A DNA stretch of 64,000 nt from Rhizobium leguminosarum (GTDB lineage: Bacteria; Pseudomonadota; Alphaproteobacteria; Rhizobiales; Rhizobiaceae): the NCBI RefSeq assembly GCF_001679785.1, contig NZ_CP016286.1:4908501-4972500 (forward strand). The letters run 5' to 3'. Both the position numbers and the translations under genes were made by a program. Position 1 is the first letter of the stretch. Each line of letters begins with the position of its first letter. Shown piece after piece: positions 16,562-25,182 of the stretch. Below the pieces are notes generated by a model. That model was not told where the DNA came from and did not search any database. It was given only the letters and a program-made list of their open reading frames with translations.

Positions 16562-17523
16562 GCAGCCAATCTTTCCAGCAGATCGGCAACGCGGCCGACT
16601 CCGCCAAGGTCGACCTTGGCCATGGCAGTCTCGCTCATGCTCTTGATGGGAATCGCCTTTTCCAGGATGCCGAGATCGAATGCCGAGTGATGCCCGGCGA
16701 AGAACGCTGCTCCAAGCTCTTCGAGCGCACGCCCGACCGGGATTTCAAAAGGTTCGTTGGCGATCACCACGCACGGCAAACCGGCCGCACAGGCTTCGAA
16801 TGGGGTGACACCGCCGCCGGTAATCGCCAGATCGTGTCCATGCATCTCTGCCGCAAGCGACGGCACCTGGTTGAGCAGTTTGAACTGACCCGGTGCGGCG
16901 GTCGCGACGACCCCTTCAAGCTCCGCCATGTGCTGGAAGCTCGGGCCCGTGACGATGGTGACGGGAAAAGATTTGCTGGTCAGCCATTTGGCGACGCGGA
17001 CGGTCACGCCGTAGGTATCGGCGCCTCCAAGCGTGACGAGTATCGATGCAAGACTTTGCCGAATCCTGCGATACGCCGCGATTTCAGGATTGAGTATCAT
17101 GTACTCCACTCCCAGCCGAACATCCTTGCCCTTCAGATCCTCCGTCTTTTCGAAAAGGAGAGCGCAGATGTTCATGTCGGCGAGTTCCGCGCCATCGCCG
17201 CGATCATCGAAAGTAACGAGCTTGGCGCCCAAACGCTTGATCGTTTCGCTGTGAGATCGCCGCGTATTGAGGCGGTCATTGATCCAGATCGGTGACAGAA
17301 CGCCGACGTCGACGAAACCATCCTCCCATCCCGTGACGGCGGCGAGATCGTAAAGCGCAACGTCGAAGCCGCGCTCTTGGATGATTCGCAACGAATTCGG
17401 ATGATCATTCGCCAGGAAACGGATTGAATGACCGCGCGAACGCAGTTCGGTGGCGAGCGTCAACGACCGAAACAGATGCCCCATGCCGCGTGCATGCGAA
17501 CTCTCTATGCAGAAGACGAACAT
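16558..17523 (-). CDS. SpsG/PseG-like UDP-sugar hydrolase or glycosyltransferase
   Basis: A 321-residue protein with a GT-B fold arrangement. The N-terminal HARGMGHLFRSLTLA (residues 10-24) matches the GxGHxxR loop of PseG, and the C-terminal ITGGGVTPFEACAAGLPCVVIA block is the family-28-type donor site. PseG releases UDP from UDP-2,4-diacetamido-2,4,6-trideoxy-altrose to give the hexose used by the NeuB-type synthase; Bacillus SpsG is a relative. The frame extends upstream, but the ATG at 17523 gives the family start and overlaps the SpsF-like gene by 19 bases. Position next to spsE/spsF-like genes supports the same pathway step. Confidence 0.85.
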   Translation of the reverse strand: MFVFCIESSHARGMGHLFRSLTLATELRSRGHSIRFLANDHPNSLRIIQERGFDVALYDLAAVTGWEDGFVDVGVLSPIWINDRLNTRRSHSETIKRLGAKLVTFDDRGDGAELADMNICALLFEKTEDLKGKDVRLGVEYMILNPEIAAYRRIRQSLASILVTLGGADTYGVTVRVAKWLTSKSFPVTIVTGPSFQHMAELEGVVATAAPGQFKLLNQVPSLAAEMHGHDLAITGGGVTPFEACAAGLPCVVIANEPFEIPVGRALEELGAAFFAGHHSAFDLGILEKAIPIKSMSETAMAKVDLGGVGRVADLLERLAA

Positions 17524-18182
17524 AGCTTGATCGCTTCTTCTGTTCCGAGCCAGTTCCCACCTCCGCGCGCTGCCAGAGCGCAAGCCCGTCTCCAGTCTTC
17601 TTCTGTATCTACCGTCAGGCGCAGTTCGGGGGATATTTTAGCCGGCGGCACGTCGAGCTGGCCGATCTTGAACAGTTCCGGCCGATCGGTGAAGTATTCA
17701 TTCACGTGCTCTCGATGGTGTGGCAGCTTTCCCTCGCGATGACTGCGCGCCAAAGCTTCGAACGTAAATATCTCGGCGCCAACGCCAATCGGTAACTGAC
17801 CGAACGCATGCGTGTAGTCGAATCCTTGCTTTTGGTGCAGATCGATTAGCCTCTCAAGCTCCTCGATGTCAGTGAAGGGATTATCCGCGGTCAATCGAAC
17901 AATGTCGGACATTCCGAGCGATTTCGCGCATTGAAAATAACGATCGAGAACATCGGCTTCGTCGCCACGAAAACAGCTTACACCATGCTCAAGGCACCAG
18001 GCTTCGATCATATCGTTCTCGCCGGCCGATGAGGTCGCAACGACAACCTTAGCAGGCCGCGTCAACATCTGAAGCCTACCCAGAACATGTCCGAGAAGCG
18101 GCTTGCCGGAAATGTCGCGAAGCACCTTTCCCGGCAATCGGGTGGATCCCATCCGCGCCTGGATAATGATTCCAAGCGTCAC
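17505..18182 (-). CDS. SpsF-like cytidylyltransferase (CMP-sugar synthetase type)
   Basis: A 225-residue protein with the nucleotidyltransferase loop IIQARMGSTRLPGKVL (residues 6-21), VRLTADNPF as metal-binding block and a C-terminal LRLTVDTEED. These define the SpsF / COG1861 family, related to CMP-KDO and CMP-sialate synthetases. The GTG at 18182 is chosen because it forms a GTGA overlap with the synthase stop and has GGAG nine bases before it. It probably activates the keto-acid sugar made by the NeuB-like enzyme as a CMP-sugar. Confidence 0.88.
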   Translation of the reverse strand: MTLGIIIQARMGSTRLPGKVLRDISGKPLLGHVLGRLQMLTRPAKVVVATSSAGENDMIEAWCLEHGVSCFRGDEADVLDRYFQCAKSLGMSDIVRLTADNPFTDIEELERLIDLHQKQGFDYTHAFGQLPIGVGAEIFTFEALARSHREGKLPHHREHVNEYFTDRPELFKIGQLDVPPAKISPELRLTVDTEEDWRRACALAARGGGNWLGTEEAIKLCSSSA

Positions 18183-19195
18183 GCCAGATCGCTCCACTGG
18201 AGAACGGCGTCCACATCAAGATCCTTTACGAGCCGTCGCCCTGCAAGAGTTTCGAGATGCTTCGGTTCAATCCCTGTCCCAGGTCGTTTGACCGAGATAT
18301 CGCCGGCAGAGATGACATGGCCGGCTTTGAGCGGTCGATTGACGACAATACTCTTGCGGTTGTTCAATCTTGTCGTCGCCTCACTGGCTGCCGGTTCCTT
18401 GCGACCACTGCCTTTCATCACCTCGAAAGCACGTATCGCATCCACGAGCCATTTCATTTCCCCCGGATCGGCCGAGAGCATGTGGTCGGGACCGTCGGCG
18501 GCTTTGTCGTAGGTGAAATGCCGCTCTATAACCCGTGCGCCCATCGCGGCGGCACAAAGGCTTGCGACCGGGGTCAGCGTATGGTCGGAATAGCCAACGT
18601 CGAGATCCGGAAACGCCTCCATCATCGTTTGCATGGCGCGCAGGTTCACATTTTCCGGATGCGTCGGGTAGCTTGTGATGGCGTGCAGCAGAATGAGCTT
18701 CTGATTGCCTGCCTCCTTGATTGCGGCAACGGATTCCCGAACTTCGTCGAGCGTCGACATCCCGGTCGACAGGATTATGGGCTTGCCCGTTTTTGCCAGA
18801 TAGCGGAGGAAGGGGATGTTGACTGCATCGTCCGAGCCCACCTTGTGGGCACCAACCCCGCAATTCTCCAGCAGATCGACATCCGTTTCGTGTGAGGGCG
18901 ACGAAAACCAGTCCAGCCCATGCTCCTCGGCATAGCGGAAAACCGCTTCGTGAAGCTCCTGACCGACTTCATATTTACGGAAAAGCTCGAATTGCGAGGT
19001 AACGCCGGTGTTTTCCATATCGAACATGGCGTTGCGGCTCGACAGAGTCTCTGCGCGATAAGTCTGGAGCTTGACAGCATCCACGTCGGACGCCTTGGCC
19101 TCGTCGATCAGCCGTCTTGCCTGATCAAAAGTCGTAAAATTCCCGCCGATTTCGGCGATAATATAACACCGGTCGGGTCGGTAGTTCCGGAACAT
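18179..19195 (-). CDS. NeuB/SpsE-family N-acylneuraminate (nonulosonate) synthase
   Basis: A 338-residue protein of the normal NeuB length. The TIM-barrel part has IAEIGGNF, AVKLQTYRAETL, WFSSPSHETDVD, ILSTGMSTLDEV and DHTLTP; the last 60 residues form an SAF/antifreeze-like domain (VVNRPLKAGHVISAGDI ... LAGRRL). Such enzymes condense phosphoenolpyruvate with a six-carbon sugar to give sialic, legionaminic or pseudaminic acid. The ATG at 19195 has GGAG six bases upstream. It is linked to SpsF- and SpsG-like genes in the same order as Bacillus spsEFG. Which isomer is made cannot be decided from the sequence. Confidence 0.92.
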   Translation of the reverse strand: MFRNYRPDRCYIIAEIGGNFTTFDQARRLIDEAKASDVDAVKLQTYRAETLSSRNAMFDMENTGVTSQFELFRKYEVGQELHEAVFRYAEEHGLDWFSSPSHETDVDLLENCGVGAHKVGSDDAVNIPFLRYLAKTGKPIILSTGMSTLDEVRESVAAIKEAGNQKLILLHAITSYPTHPENVNLRAMQTMMEAFPDLDVGYSDHTLTPVASLCAAAMGARVIERHFTYDKAADGPDHMLSADPGEMKWLVDAIRAFEVMKGSGRKEPAASEATTRLNNRKSIVVNRPLKAGHVISAGDISVKRPGTGIEPKHLETLAGRRLVKDLDVDAVLQWSDLA

Positions 19196-19307
19196 CTGCT
19201 ACTCCTGCAATTCACTATACGGCCGGCGTTCCAATAGCGGTAGCCAGCTCAGTCCAGCTCTGTGCAATGTCATCCCGCACACGACCGATATGCACCCGGC
19301 TGCTGCT

Positions 19308-20378
19308 CTATTTTCCGATTTCCTGGGCCCGATCCACGTAATTTCGGACGATCACTTTCCTGCCGCAGATTTCGGTCGGCTCATCATCCGTCAGGCGAGG
19401 CAGATAGCATCGGCGGCATACTTCGCTTTTCAAGAAGCCCTGCGGTTCTTTGTGCAAGGCGCGGACTGCATTCATTTTTTCGCCGTGCCAAATCTGGTGT
19501 ACCGTCTCCGTCGTCGCGTCACCAATGACTTCGCGATTTTCCTCGTCGTTCGAGCACTTCATCACAAGTCCGTCGGCGCCGATAACGAGGCGCTGGTATT
19601 GCTGCGGGCAGGTGAAGTTATCCAGATATTGAACGTCAGAATCGTTGCCGAGATAGTCGATCAGCGGATTGAAGGCGACCAGATCCACGTGAGGTGCAAA
19701 CGTCTCATAGTAAAGATCCGGATTTTCCCTGATCGCCGGCCAGATGCCTTGCACCTTGATGACCGGACGGTGGAGACCACGCTCATCTTTGTACTTCTTG
19801 ATGTCCTTGATCTTATCGAGTAGCGCCTCGAACTTGATCGGCTTGCGTATCTTCTCGTAGGTCTCACCGGTGCCATCGATCGAAACGGTGATCCAGTCGA
19901 TGCCGGCATCGACGAGCTGAGCGAAATAGTCTCTGTTGAGCTTGAAGCCGTGCGTGAGGGTCGAGACTTCCTTGATCCCATGGTCCTTGGCATAGCGCAC
20001 GCAGTCGGCGAAGCGCTTGTGCAGCGTGGCTTCGCCCCGCAGCGACAGACGGATCGCAGGAACCTTGCCGCCGATCTCATCGATGATACGGCAGTAGAGA
20101 TCCCAGTCCATCCGCGTCGTGTTCACACTTTTCTTGAACTCGTCGCTGATCGTATAACACATCGGGCAGCGCAGATTGCAGATCGATGCCAGCTCGAGAT
20201 CGACGAGCAGTGGATAGTCCGAAACCTGCTGGTTCAGGGCATATTCTGACCATTTGCGACGGTAATCCGCGTATTCTGCTTCCCAGCCTTCGCCCCGGAA
20301 CTTGTCGAACGCGGCTTCGCGCTCGACTGTGTCCATCGAGTAATTGCCCTTATTGATCGGAACGTAACGCTCGTTCAA
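19308..20378 (-). CDS. Radical SAM/SPASM-domain protein
   Basis: A 356-residue protein with the radical SAM cluster CNLRCPMC (C67, C71, C74), a GEATLHKRF-type motif, SIDGTGETYEKIR, and a C-terminal SPASM-like cysteine set (MKCSNDEEN, then CRRCYLPR and a final Cys) for one or more auxiliary FeS clusters. The TTG start at 20378 is well supported: AAGGAG lies seven bases before it, inside the last codons of the epimerase gene, whose TAA ends one base upstream. It sits between the SDR and NeuB-like genes, so a radical step on a nucleotide sugar or peptide is likely. Substrate unknown. Confidence 0.9.
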   Translation of the reverse strand: MNERYVPINKGNYSMDTVEREAAFDKFRGEGWEAEYADYRRKWSEYALNQQVSDYPLLVDLELASICNLRCPMCYTISDEFKKSVNTTRMDWDLYCRIIDEIGGKVPAIRLSLRGEATLHKRFADCVRYAKDHGIKEVSTLTHGFKLNRDYFAQLVDAGIDWITVSIDGTGETYEKIRKPIKFEALLDKIKDIKKYKDERGLHRPVIKVQGIWPAIRENPDLYYETFAPHVDLVAFNPLIDYLGNDSDVQYLDNFTCPQQYQRLVIGADGLVMKCSNDEENREVIGDATTETVHQIWHGEKMNAVRALHKEPQGFLKSEVCRRCYLPRLTDDEPTEICGRKVIVRNYVDRAQEIGK

Positions 20379-20379
20379 T

Positions 20380-21225
20380 TTACGACTCCTTCATCATCGC
20401 GCGCATCCCGGCCGGCAGATCCCATTCCGGCCGCCATCCGAGAACGGCGCGAGCCCGCGAGATATCGGCCCGCACGTCAGGTATTTCATTCCGCCGAACT
20501 GTGCAAGATGACACTACAGGTAGATCAGTGCCGGCAGCTTCCTGCAAGATGTCGATTATTTCCTGCACCGAATACGACATTCCGGAGCCGATATTGATGC
20601 AATGGTAGCCTTCCACGACGTCCATGGCCTTGGCAAAGGCGCTCAGGACATCTTCAACGAAGATATAGTCACGCCGGGGACTGAGATCCAGGACCTGTAT
20701 TTCCTGCTTCGCCCGTATCCGGTTCACAAGCGTCGGTATCAGAAATTCGGGTCGCTGCCCTGCGCCATATATATTGAAAAGACGCAGTGCAACCACCGGT
20801 ATCTGCTCGTGCGTGGCGGCGAACTCACAAAGCTGTTCGGCAAGATGTTTGGAGAGAGCGTAAGGGTTGTTCGGCCTGACCGGATCGCTTTCATGGATCG
20901 GCAGCCGCTCGGGCACCCCGTAGATATAGGCGCTTGCGAACACGAGTTTGGCCTTGTGTCGCTTGCACCAGCTCAAAGCGTGTTGCGTTCCGAGAACGTT
21001 GGCGGCCATGAAGCTCGGGCCTTGGCTCCAGCTATCCGGGACGAATGTCCTGCCGGCAAGGTGAAACAGCGTGCGCGCCGCCGGAAGCTCCTGCCAAACC
21101 TGCTCTTCGCTTATATCTCCATGTGTTCGGTCAAGCGCAAGCACGTCAAAACCGGCCTCCTTGAGCCGTCTGACCAGACGGCTCCCGAGAAAACCGCCAG
21201 CACCGGTGACGATGGCATCAACCAT
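20380..21225 (-). CDS. NAD-dependent epimerase/dehydratase (extended SDR)
   Basis: A 281-residue protein with the nucleotide-binding motif TGAGGFLGSRL (residues 7-17), a modified active-site strand FASAYIYG and YALSK (the catalytic YxxxK). LRLFNIYGAGQRPEFLIP and YIFVEDV follow, as in extended SDR sugar enzymes. Its N-terminus overlaps the nucleotidyltransferase gene by eight bases. The missing second Ser/Thr in the active-site strand (SAYIYG rather than SSxxYG) suggests a reductase or epimerase rather than a 4,6-dehydratase. Substrate is probably the nucleotide sugar made by its neighbours. Confidence 0.85.
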   Translation of the reverse strand: MVDAIVTGAGGFLGSRLVRRLKEAGFDVLALDRTHGDISEEQVWQELPAARTLFHLAGRTFVPDSWSQGPSFMAANVLGTQHALSWCKRHKAKLVFASAYIYGVPERLPIHESDPVRPNNPYALSKHLAEQLCEFAATHEQIPVVALRLFNIYGAGQRPEFLIPTLVNRIRAKQEIQVLDLSPRRDYIFVEDVLSAFAKAMDVVEGYHCINIGSGMSYSVQEIIDILQEAAGTDLPVVSSCTVRRNEIPDVRADISRARAVLGWRPEWDLPAGMRAMMKES

Positions 21226-21931
21226 TCAAGAACCTGGACCGCATGGATTCGAACTGCTCGATCGCCAAGGCATAATCGTCAGGCCGTCCGATATCGAGCC
21301 AATAGCCTGCAAAATCTCGAACCGTGGCCGGCTTGCCGGCCGCAAGAAGATCAAGCATCAACTGATCAAAGCCGTAGGCACCACCTTGTGGTATGTGCTC
21401 GACGGCCCTCGAAGACACCATGTAGACGCCCATGCTGACTTTGTATTCGGCCGTCGGTTTCTCTCGAAAACCGGTCAGCAGCCCGGCCTCGCCGGTGTCA
21501 AGAACGCCATAGTCTATGCGATGCTGACGCGTCTTGGACGAGATCGTGAATATATTCCCGTCGCGGACGTGAGCATCATGAAAATCGGCATAGTTGAGAT
21601 CCGTCAGAATGTCGCCGTTCATCACCAGGAAATTCTCCGGCAGATCCTTTATCAGCCGCAGCGGCCCCATGGTGCCAAGAGGTTCGTCCTCGAGCGAATA
21701 GTCGATGCGTACACCCCACTTGTCGCCATCCTGGAAGAAAGCCTTGATCAGCTCGGCCTGGTGGTTGACGGCAAGTGTTATATGCTGAAATCCGCCTGAT
21801 ATCAGCTGACGAATGATCACCTCAAGAATAGGATAGTCGCCGATCGGCATCAGAGGCTTTGGAAGCACGACAGTATAGGGCCGCAACCGCGTCCCCATTC
21901 CGCCTGCCAGAATGACTGCGCGCCTAGACAT
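21218..21931 (-). CDS. Sugar-1-phosphate nucleotidyltransferase (PtmE/RmlA-like)
   Basis: A 237-residue single-domain enzyme with the signature AVILAGGMGTRLRPYT (residues 5-20), PKPLMPIGDYPILE, and the metal site VMNGDILTD. Length and motifs match glucose-/mannose-1-phosphate nucleotidyltransferases and the catalytic part of PtmE, the GlcN-1-phosphate guanylyltransferase that opens the legionaminic acid route in Campylobacter. It has no CBS domains. It overlaps the LegB-like gene by eight bases. The base and sugar used are not decided by sequence alone. Confidence 0.88.
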   Translation of the reverse strand: MSRRAVILAGGMGTRLRPYTVVLPKPLMPIGDYPILEVIIRQLISGGFQHITLAVNHQAELIKAFFQDGDKWGVRIDYSLEDEPLGTMGPLRLIKDLPENFLVMNGDILTDLNYADFHDAHVRDGNIFTISSKTRQHRIDYGVLDTGEAGLLTGFREKPTAEYKVSMGVYMVSSRAVEHIPQGGAYGFDQLMLDLLAAGKPATVRDFAGYWLDIGRPDDYALAIEQFESMRSRFLNG

Positions 21932-22904
21932 TGAAGATATCCGCCTTGTATCTCGCCAGATTCTGCGGCTGACGCAGCCAGTCGATCGTCGCTTTCAGAC
22001 CATCTTCCAAGCTGTAACGCGGCGAAAATCCTGTCAGAGACCTGATCAGGCTGTTGTCGCAGCACAGACGTTCCACTTCGCTGTTTGCCGGACGCAAACG
22101 CTGTTCATCGCATTCGATCTCGACGCTGACGCCGATGATATCAGCGATCAGCCGAACGGTATCGCCGATCGATATCTCGCTGCCGGAGCCGATATTGACC
22201 GTCTGTCCGATGGCTTCGTCGCAGGCAGCGAGCGCCAGAAAGCCGTCGCATGTATCCTGCACGAAATTGAAATCCCGGGTGGGCGAGAGCGCACCAAGCT
22301 TCAGCGTCGTCCGTCCACTCAGAAGCTGTGAAATCACAGTCGGAATAACCGCCCTTGCAGATTGTCGTGGGCCGAAAGTGTTGAAAGGCCGTGCGATCGT
22401 CACCGGTAGGTCAAAACTCGAATGATAACTGTATGCCATCGCGTCAGCAGCGATTTTTGACGCCGAATAGGGCGACTGTGCCTGCAGCGGATGACTTTCG
22501 CTGATTGGGACAAAGCGAGCCGTTCCGTAGACCTCGCTGGTCGAGGTCTGGATGACACGGCCAACGCCGGCATCGAGAGCGCCCTGAAGGACATTCAACG
22601 TGCCATTAATGTTGGTGTCCACATAGCTGGACGGCGCCTGATAGGAATAGGGAATAGCGATGAGCGCGGCCAGATGAAATATCGTGTCAACGCCTTTAGC
22701 GACGGCACGCATTTGTGCTGGGTCGCGAACGTCTCCAAGAATGACCTCGAACTTGCCGCGGTATTCAGACTGGTCCAGCCAGCCCCAGCTGGAAAACGAG
22801 TTGTACTGGCAAAGGGCGCGGGCTTCGACGCCTGCCTTTATCAGGGTTTCAACGAGGTGAGAGCCGATGAAGCCGTCCGCTCCGGTCACAAGTACTTTCT
22901 TCAT
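21924..22904 (-). CDS. NAD-dependent sugar 4,6-dehydratase, LegB-like SDR
   Basis: A 326-residue extended SDR with VTGADGFIGSHLVE (residues 6-19), the dehydratase-type active site TSTSEVYGTA and YSASK (YxxxK). RPFNTFGPRQSARAVIPTVI and DFNFVQDT follow; these blocks resemble the LegB group of 4,6-dehydratases acting on GDP- or UDP-GlcNAc. It overlaps the ATP-binding gene of the exporter by four bases (22901-22904). Together with the nucleotidyltransferase, a DegT aminotransferase and the SpsG/NeuB/SpsF genes, it would provide the 4-keto-6-deoxy intermediate of a nonulosonate. UDP-glucuronate or GDP-mannose dehydratase activity is a weaker alternative. Confidence 0.85.
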   Translation of the reverse strand: MKKVLVTGADGFIGSHLVETLIKAGVEARALCQYNSFSSWGWLDQSEYRGKFEVILGDVRDPAQMRAVAKGVDTIFHLAALIAIPYSYQAPSSYVDTNINGTLNVLQGALDAGVGRVIQTSTSEVYGTARFVPISESHPLQAQSPYSASKIAADAMAYSYHSSFDLPVTIARPFNTFGPRQSARAVIPTVISQLLSGRTTLKLGALSPTRDFNFVQDTCDGFLALAACDEAIGQTVNIGSGSEISIGDTVRLIADIIGVSVEIECDEQRLRPANSEVERLCCDNSLIRSLTGFSPRYSLEDGLKATIDWLRQPQNLARYKADIFNV

Positions 22905-24220
22905 TTCAATAGGCCCTCAGAATCGCGGCGGTAGAGCATCTTTACATCCCAAGGCAGTTGGATCGCCGAAATTGATGGTTTTCGTTGCTGGCCCAGCATC
23001 TGGATGATCCCGACATTGTCTTCGACTTCGAATCGTATGCCTTCAACCACCGAATAGATCGAAAAACGGCTGGAAATGCCCGCGCGGAGATAAAAGGTTC
23101 CGGTGTTCAACAAGCCGGCCGGAATGACGACTTGCGCCCGATAATAACCTGGAGGTCTGGCGTCGAGGCGGCTTACATCGAGTTCCGGATCAGATAGGCT
23201 GATGACGGAGGAGTAGCCATCCTCCATCATGACCTGCAGTCCGACTGACAGTCCCGTTAACGGCTCCCGCAGCTCATACTCAACCTCGATGATGAAGTTC
23301 TTTGTAAGCTCAACGGTTTGAGCGATCTCGCCGTCTTCATTTTTGATGGAAAGGCGACATATTACGGCCTTGCCGTCGATATCCTGGGGAGCCGCTTCAA
23401 AATGCATCTTCCCATTAAGCTCGGGTCGGTCGAAGTAAGCGCGTATGACATCTGAGGTGCTGCCAATGGCAGCCACCTGTCCGTCGGACAGCAGAATGGA
23501 CTGGGGGCAAAGACTGCTCACCGCCGTCATATTATGACTGACGAACATGATTGTCCGACCCGCCTTGGTCACCTCCTGCATTCGGCCCATGCATTTGTTC
23601 TGGAAGTTGACATCACCAACTGCAAGAACCTCATCGACAAGAAGTATTTCAGGGTCGAGATGTGCCGCAACGGAAAAGGCAAGCCGGACATACATGCCCG
23701 AAGAGTACCGTTTGACTGGGGTATCGATGAACTCACCGATTTCTGCGAACTCAACGATTTCATCGAATTTCCTGCGGACCTCGGCATGCGTCATTCCGAG
23801 AATGGCGCCGTTCAGGTAAACATTTTCACGCCCCGTGAGCTCGGGGTGGAACCCGGTTCCAACTTCCAGCAGGCTCGCAATCCGGCCTCGAATGCCAATG
23901 TAGCCCGAGGTCGGGCGCGTTATGCGAGACATCAGCTTCAGAAGGGTCGATTTTCCTGCACCATTGCGGCCGATGACGCCAACGATATCGCCGCGGGAAA
24001 TCTCGAAAGAGACGTCGTCGAGGGCATGGAAAATATCGTTGTTGAGGCGAGCCTTGTTCTTTCGGTCGGATGCGTAATCCGACATGGAGACATTTGGGTC
24101 AGGCAGGTTACGGCGCCGCGCCCACCAGCTTTGAAGGTCGCGATATAAGGTACCGTGATTGATGATTCCCAGCCGATAATGCTTGCTTACATTCTCGGCG
24201 CGTACAACGATTTCATTCAT
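22901..24220 (-). CDS. wzt: O-polysaccharide ABC transporter ATP-binding protein
   Basis: A 439-residue ATPase with Walker A GRNGAGKST (residues 84-92), signature RYSSGMYVRLAFS (about 171-183) and Walker B ILLVDE (192-197). It has a C-terminal extension of about 180 residues with a beta-sandwich look (VGLQVMMEDGYSSVI ... GTFYLRAGIS). That extension is the Wzt-C carbohydrate-binding domain, which reads the chain terminus before export. The ATG at 24220 overlaps the Wzm TGA by one base; a longer frame upstream is only the permease in another frame. Confidence 0.93.
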   Translation of the reverse strand: MNEIVVRAENVSKHYRLGIINHGTLYRDLQSWWARRRNLPDPNVSMSDYASDRKNKARLNNDIFHALDDVSFEISRGDIVGVIGRNGAGKSTLLKLMSRITRPTSGYIGIRGRIASLLEVGTGFHPELTGRENVYLNGAILGMTHAEVRRKFDEIVEFAEIGEFIDTPVKRYSSGMYVRLAFSVAAHLDPEILLVDEVLAVGDVNFQNKCMGRMQEVTKAGRTIMFVSHNMTAVSSLCPQSILLSDGQVAAIGSTSDVIRAYFDRPELNGKMHFEAAPQDIDGKAVICRLSIKNEDGEIAQTVELTKNFIIEVEYELREPLTGLSVGLQVMMEDGYSSVISLSDPELDVSRLDARPPGYYRAQVVIPAGLLNTGTFYLRAGISSRFSIYSVVEGIRFEVEDNVGIIQMLGQQRKPSISAIQLPWDVKMLYRRDSEGLLK

Positions 24221-25179
24221 CAGACCGTATCCATAGCGGTTGCCTCGGCCCGTGCGAAAAGTATCAAACCGCCAATCATAATCACCAGGGTGGCGGTCAC
24301 ATTCGCCAGGCAAACGCTAAGTGGGAGCGGCGACGCGTCGTACAATGCCCAGCGAAATAGCTGAACCGGTGTCGTCATCGGATTCAGATGATAAAACCAT
24401 TGATATCGTTCCGGAATTTGGCTGTAGGAGTAGACGACGGGTGTCGCATACATCCAAAGTTGAGCCACGAAACCGACGGCGTAAACCAGATCGCGATATC
24501 GGACTGTCAGCGCGGAAACCGCGAGCCCCGCGCCCACACCAAGCGTCGCAACATAGAGCAAAATCAGCGGTGTCGCCAAAACGAAACGCAAGTTGATCAC
24601 TATTCCATCCTGGCTAAGCCAGAGGACAAAAGAGATTGTAAGCAGAAGCGTGAATTGGATGGCAAATGCGACCAGGCCGCTCATCGCGACTGCGAGTGGT
24701 ACGACTAGCCGGGGGAAATACACTTTTCCAAACAAGTTCGAGTTTTTCGAAAATGTTTCTGAGTTATTGGTGAGGCAAGCTGAGAAATAATTCCAGATAA
24801 TGGTGCCGGACATATAAAAAACAAGCGGGGAAATTCCATCGGTGGAGAGATTGGCAATCTTTCCGAAGACGATGTAATAGGTGATCGTCGTCAGTGTCGG
24901 TTGTATGAGATACCAAACCGGTCCAAGCACGGTTTGTTTGTAGAAAGTCGTGAAATCCCTTTTAAAGAACATCCAGATAAGTTCACGATATTTCCACGCA
25001 GCCGTCAGCCCGACGCCTGTCTTGCCGGACGGCCTGATGATTATATCCCAGGATTCGGTTCCGATCTCGCTTTCCCGCTTCGTCAGGTGACCTGTCATAT
25101 CAGTATGCTCAAACTCTCCGTTAGCGGTCAGCCGCGCCATATCTTCTAAGGCCTGAGGGGGTTGCGTGGAGCAACCCAT
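24220..25179 (-). CDS. wzm: O-polysaccharide ABC transporter permease
   Basis: A 319-residue integral membrane protein of the ABC-2 type, with about 40 soluble N-terminal residues, then WKYRELIWMFFKRDFTTFYKQTVLGPVWYLIQP, a classic Wzm/TagG amphipathic entry block. Six membrane segments follow, and a FVAQLWMYATPVVYS-type motif near the C-terminus. It pairs with the overlapping wzt gene to move the undecaprenyl-linked chain across the inner membrane. A second ATG at 25140 could be the true start; neither has a strong ribosome site. Confidence 0.92.
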   Translation of the reverse strand: MGCSTQPPQALEDMARLTANGEFEHTDMTGHLTKRESEIGTESWDIIIRPSGKTGVGLTAAWKYRELIWMFFKRDFTTFYKQTVLGPVWYLIQPTLTTITYYIVFGKIANLSTDGISPLVFYMSGTIIWNYFSACLTNNSETFSKNSNLFGKVYFPRLVVPLAVAMSGLVAFAIQFTLLLTISFVLWLSQDGIVINLRFVLATPLILLYVATLGVGAGLAVSALTVRYRDLVYAVGFVAQLWMYATPVVYSYSQIPERYQWFYHLNPMTTPVQLFRWALYDASPLPLSVCLANVTATLVIMIGGLILFARAEATAMDTV

Positions 25180-25182
25180 GTA

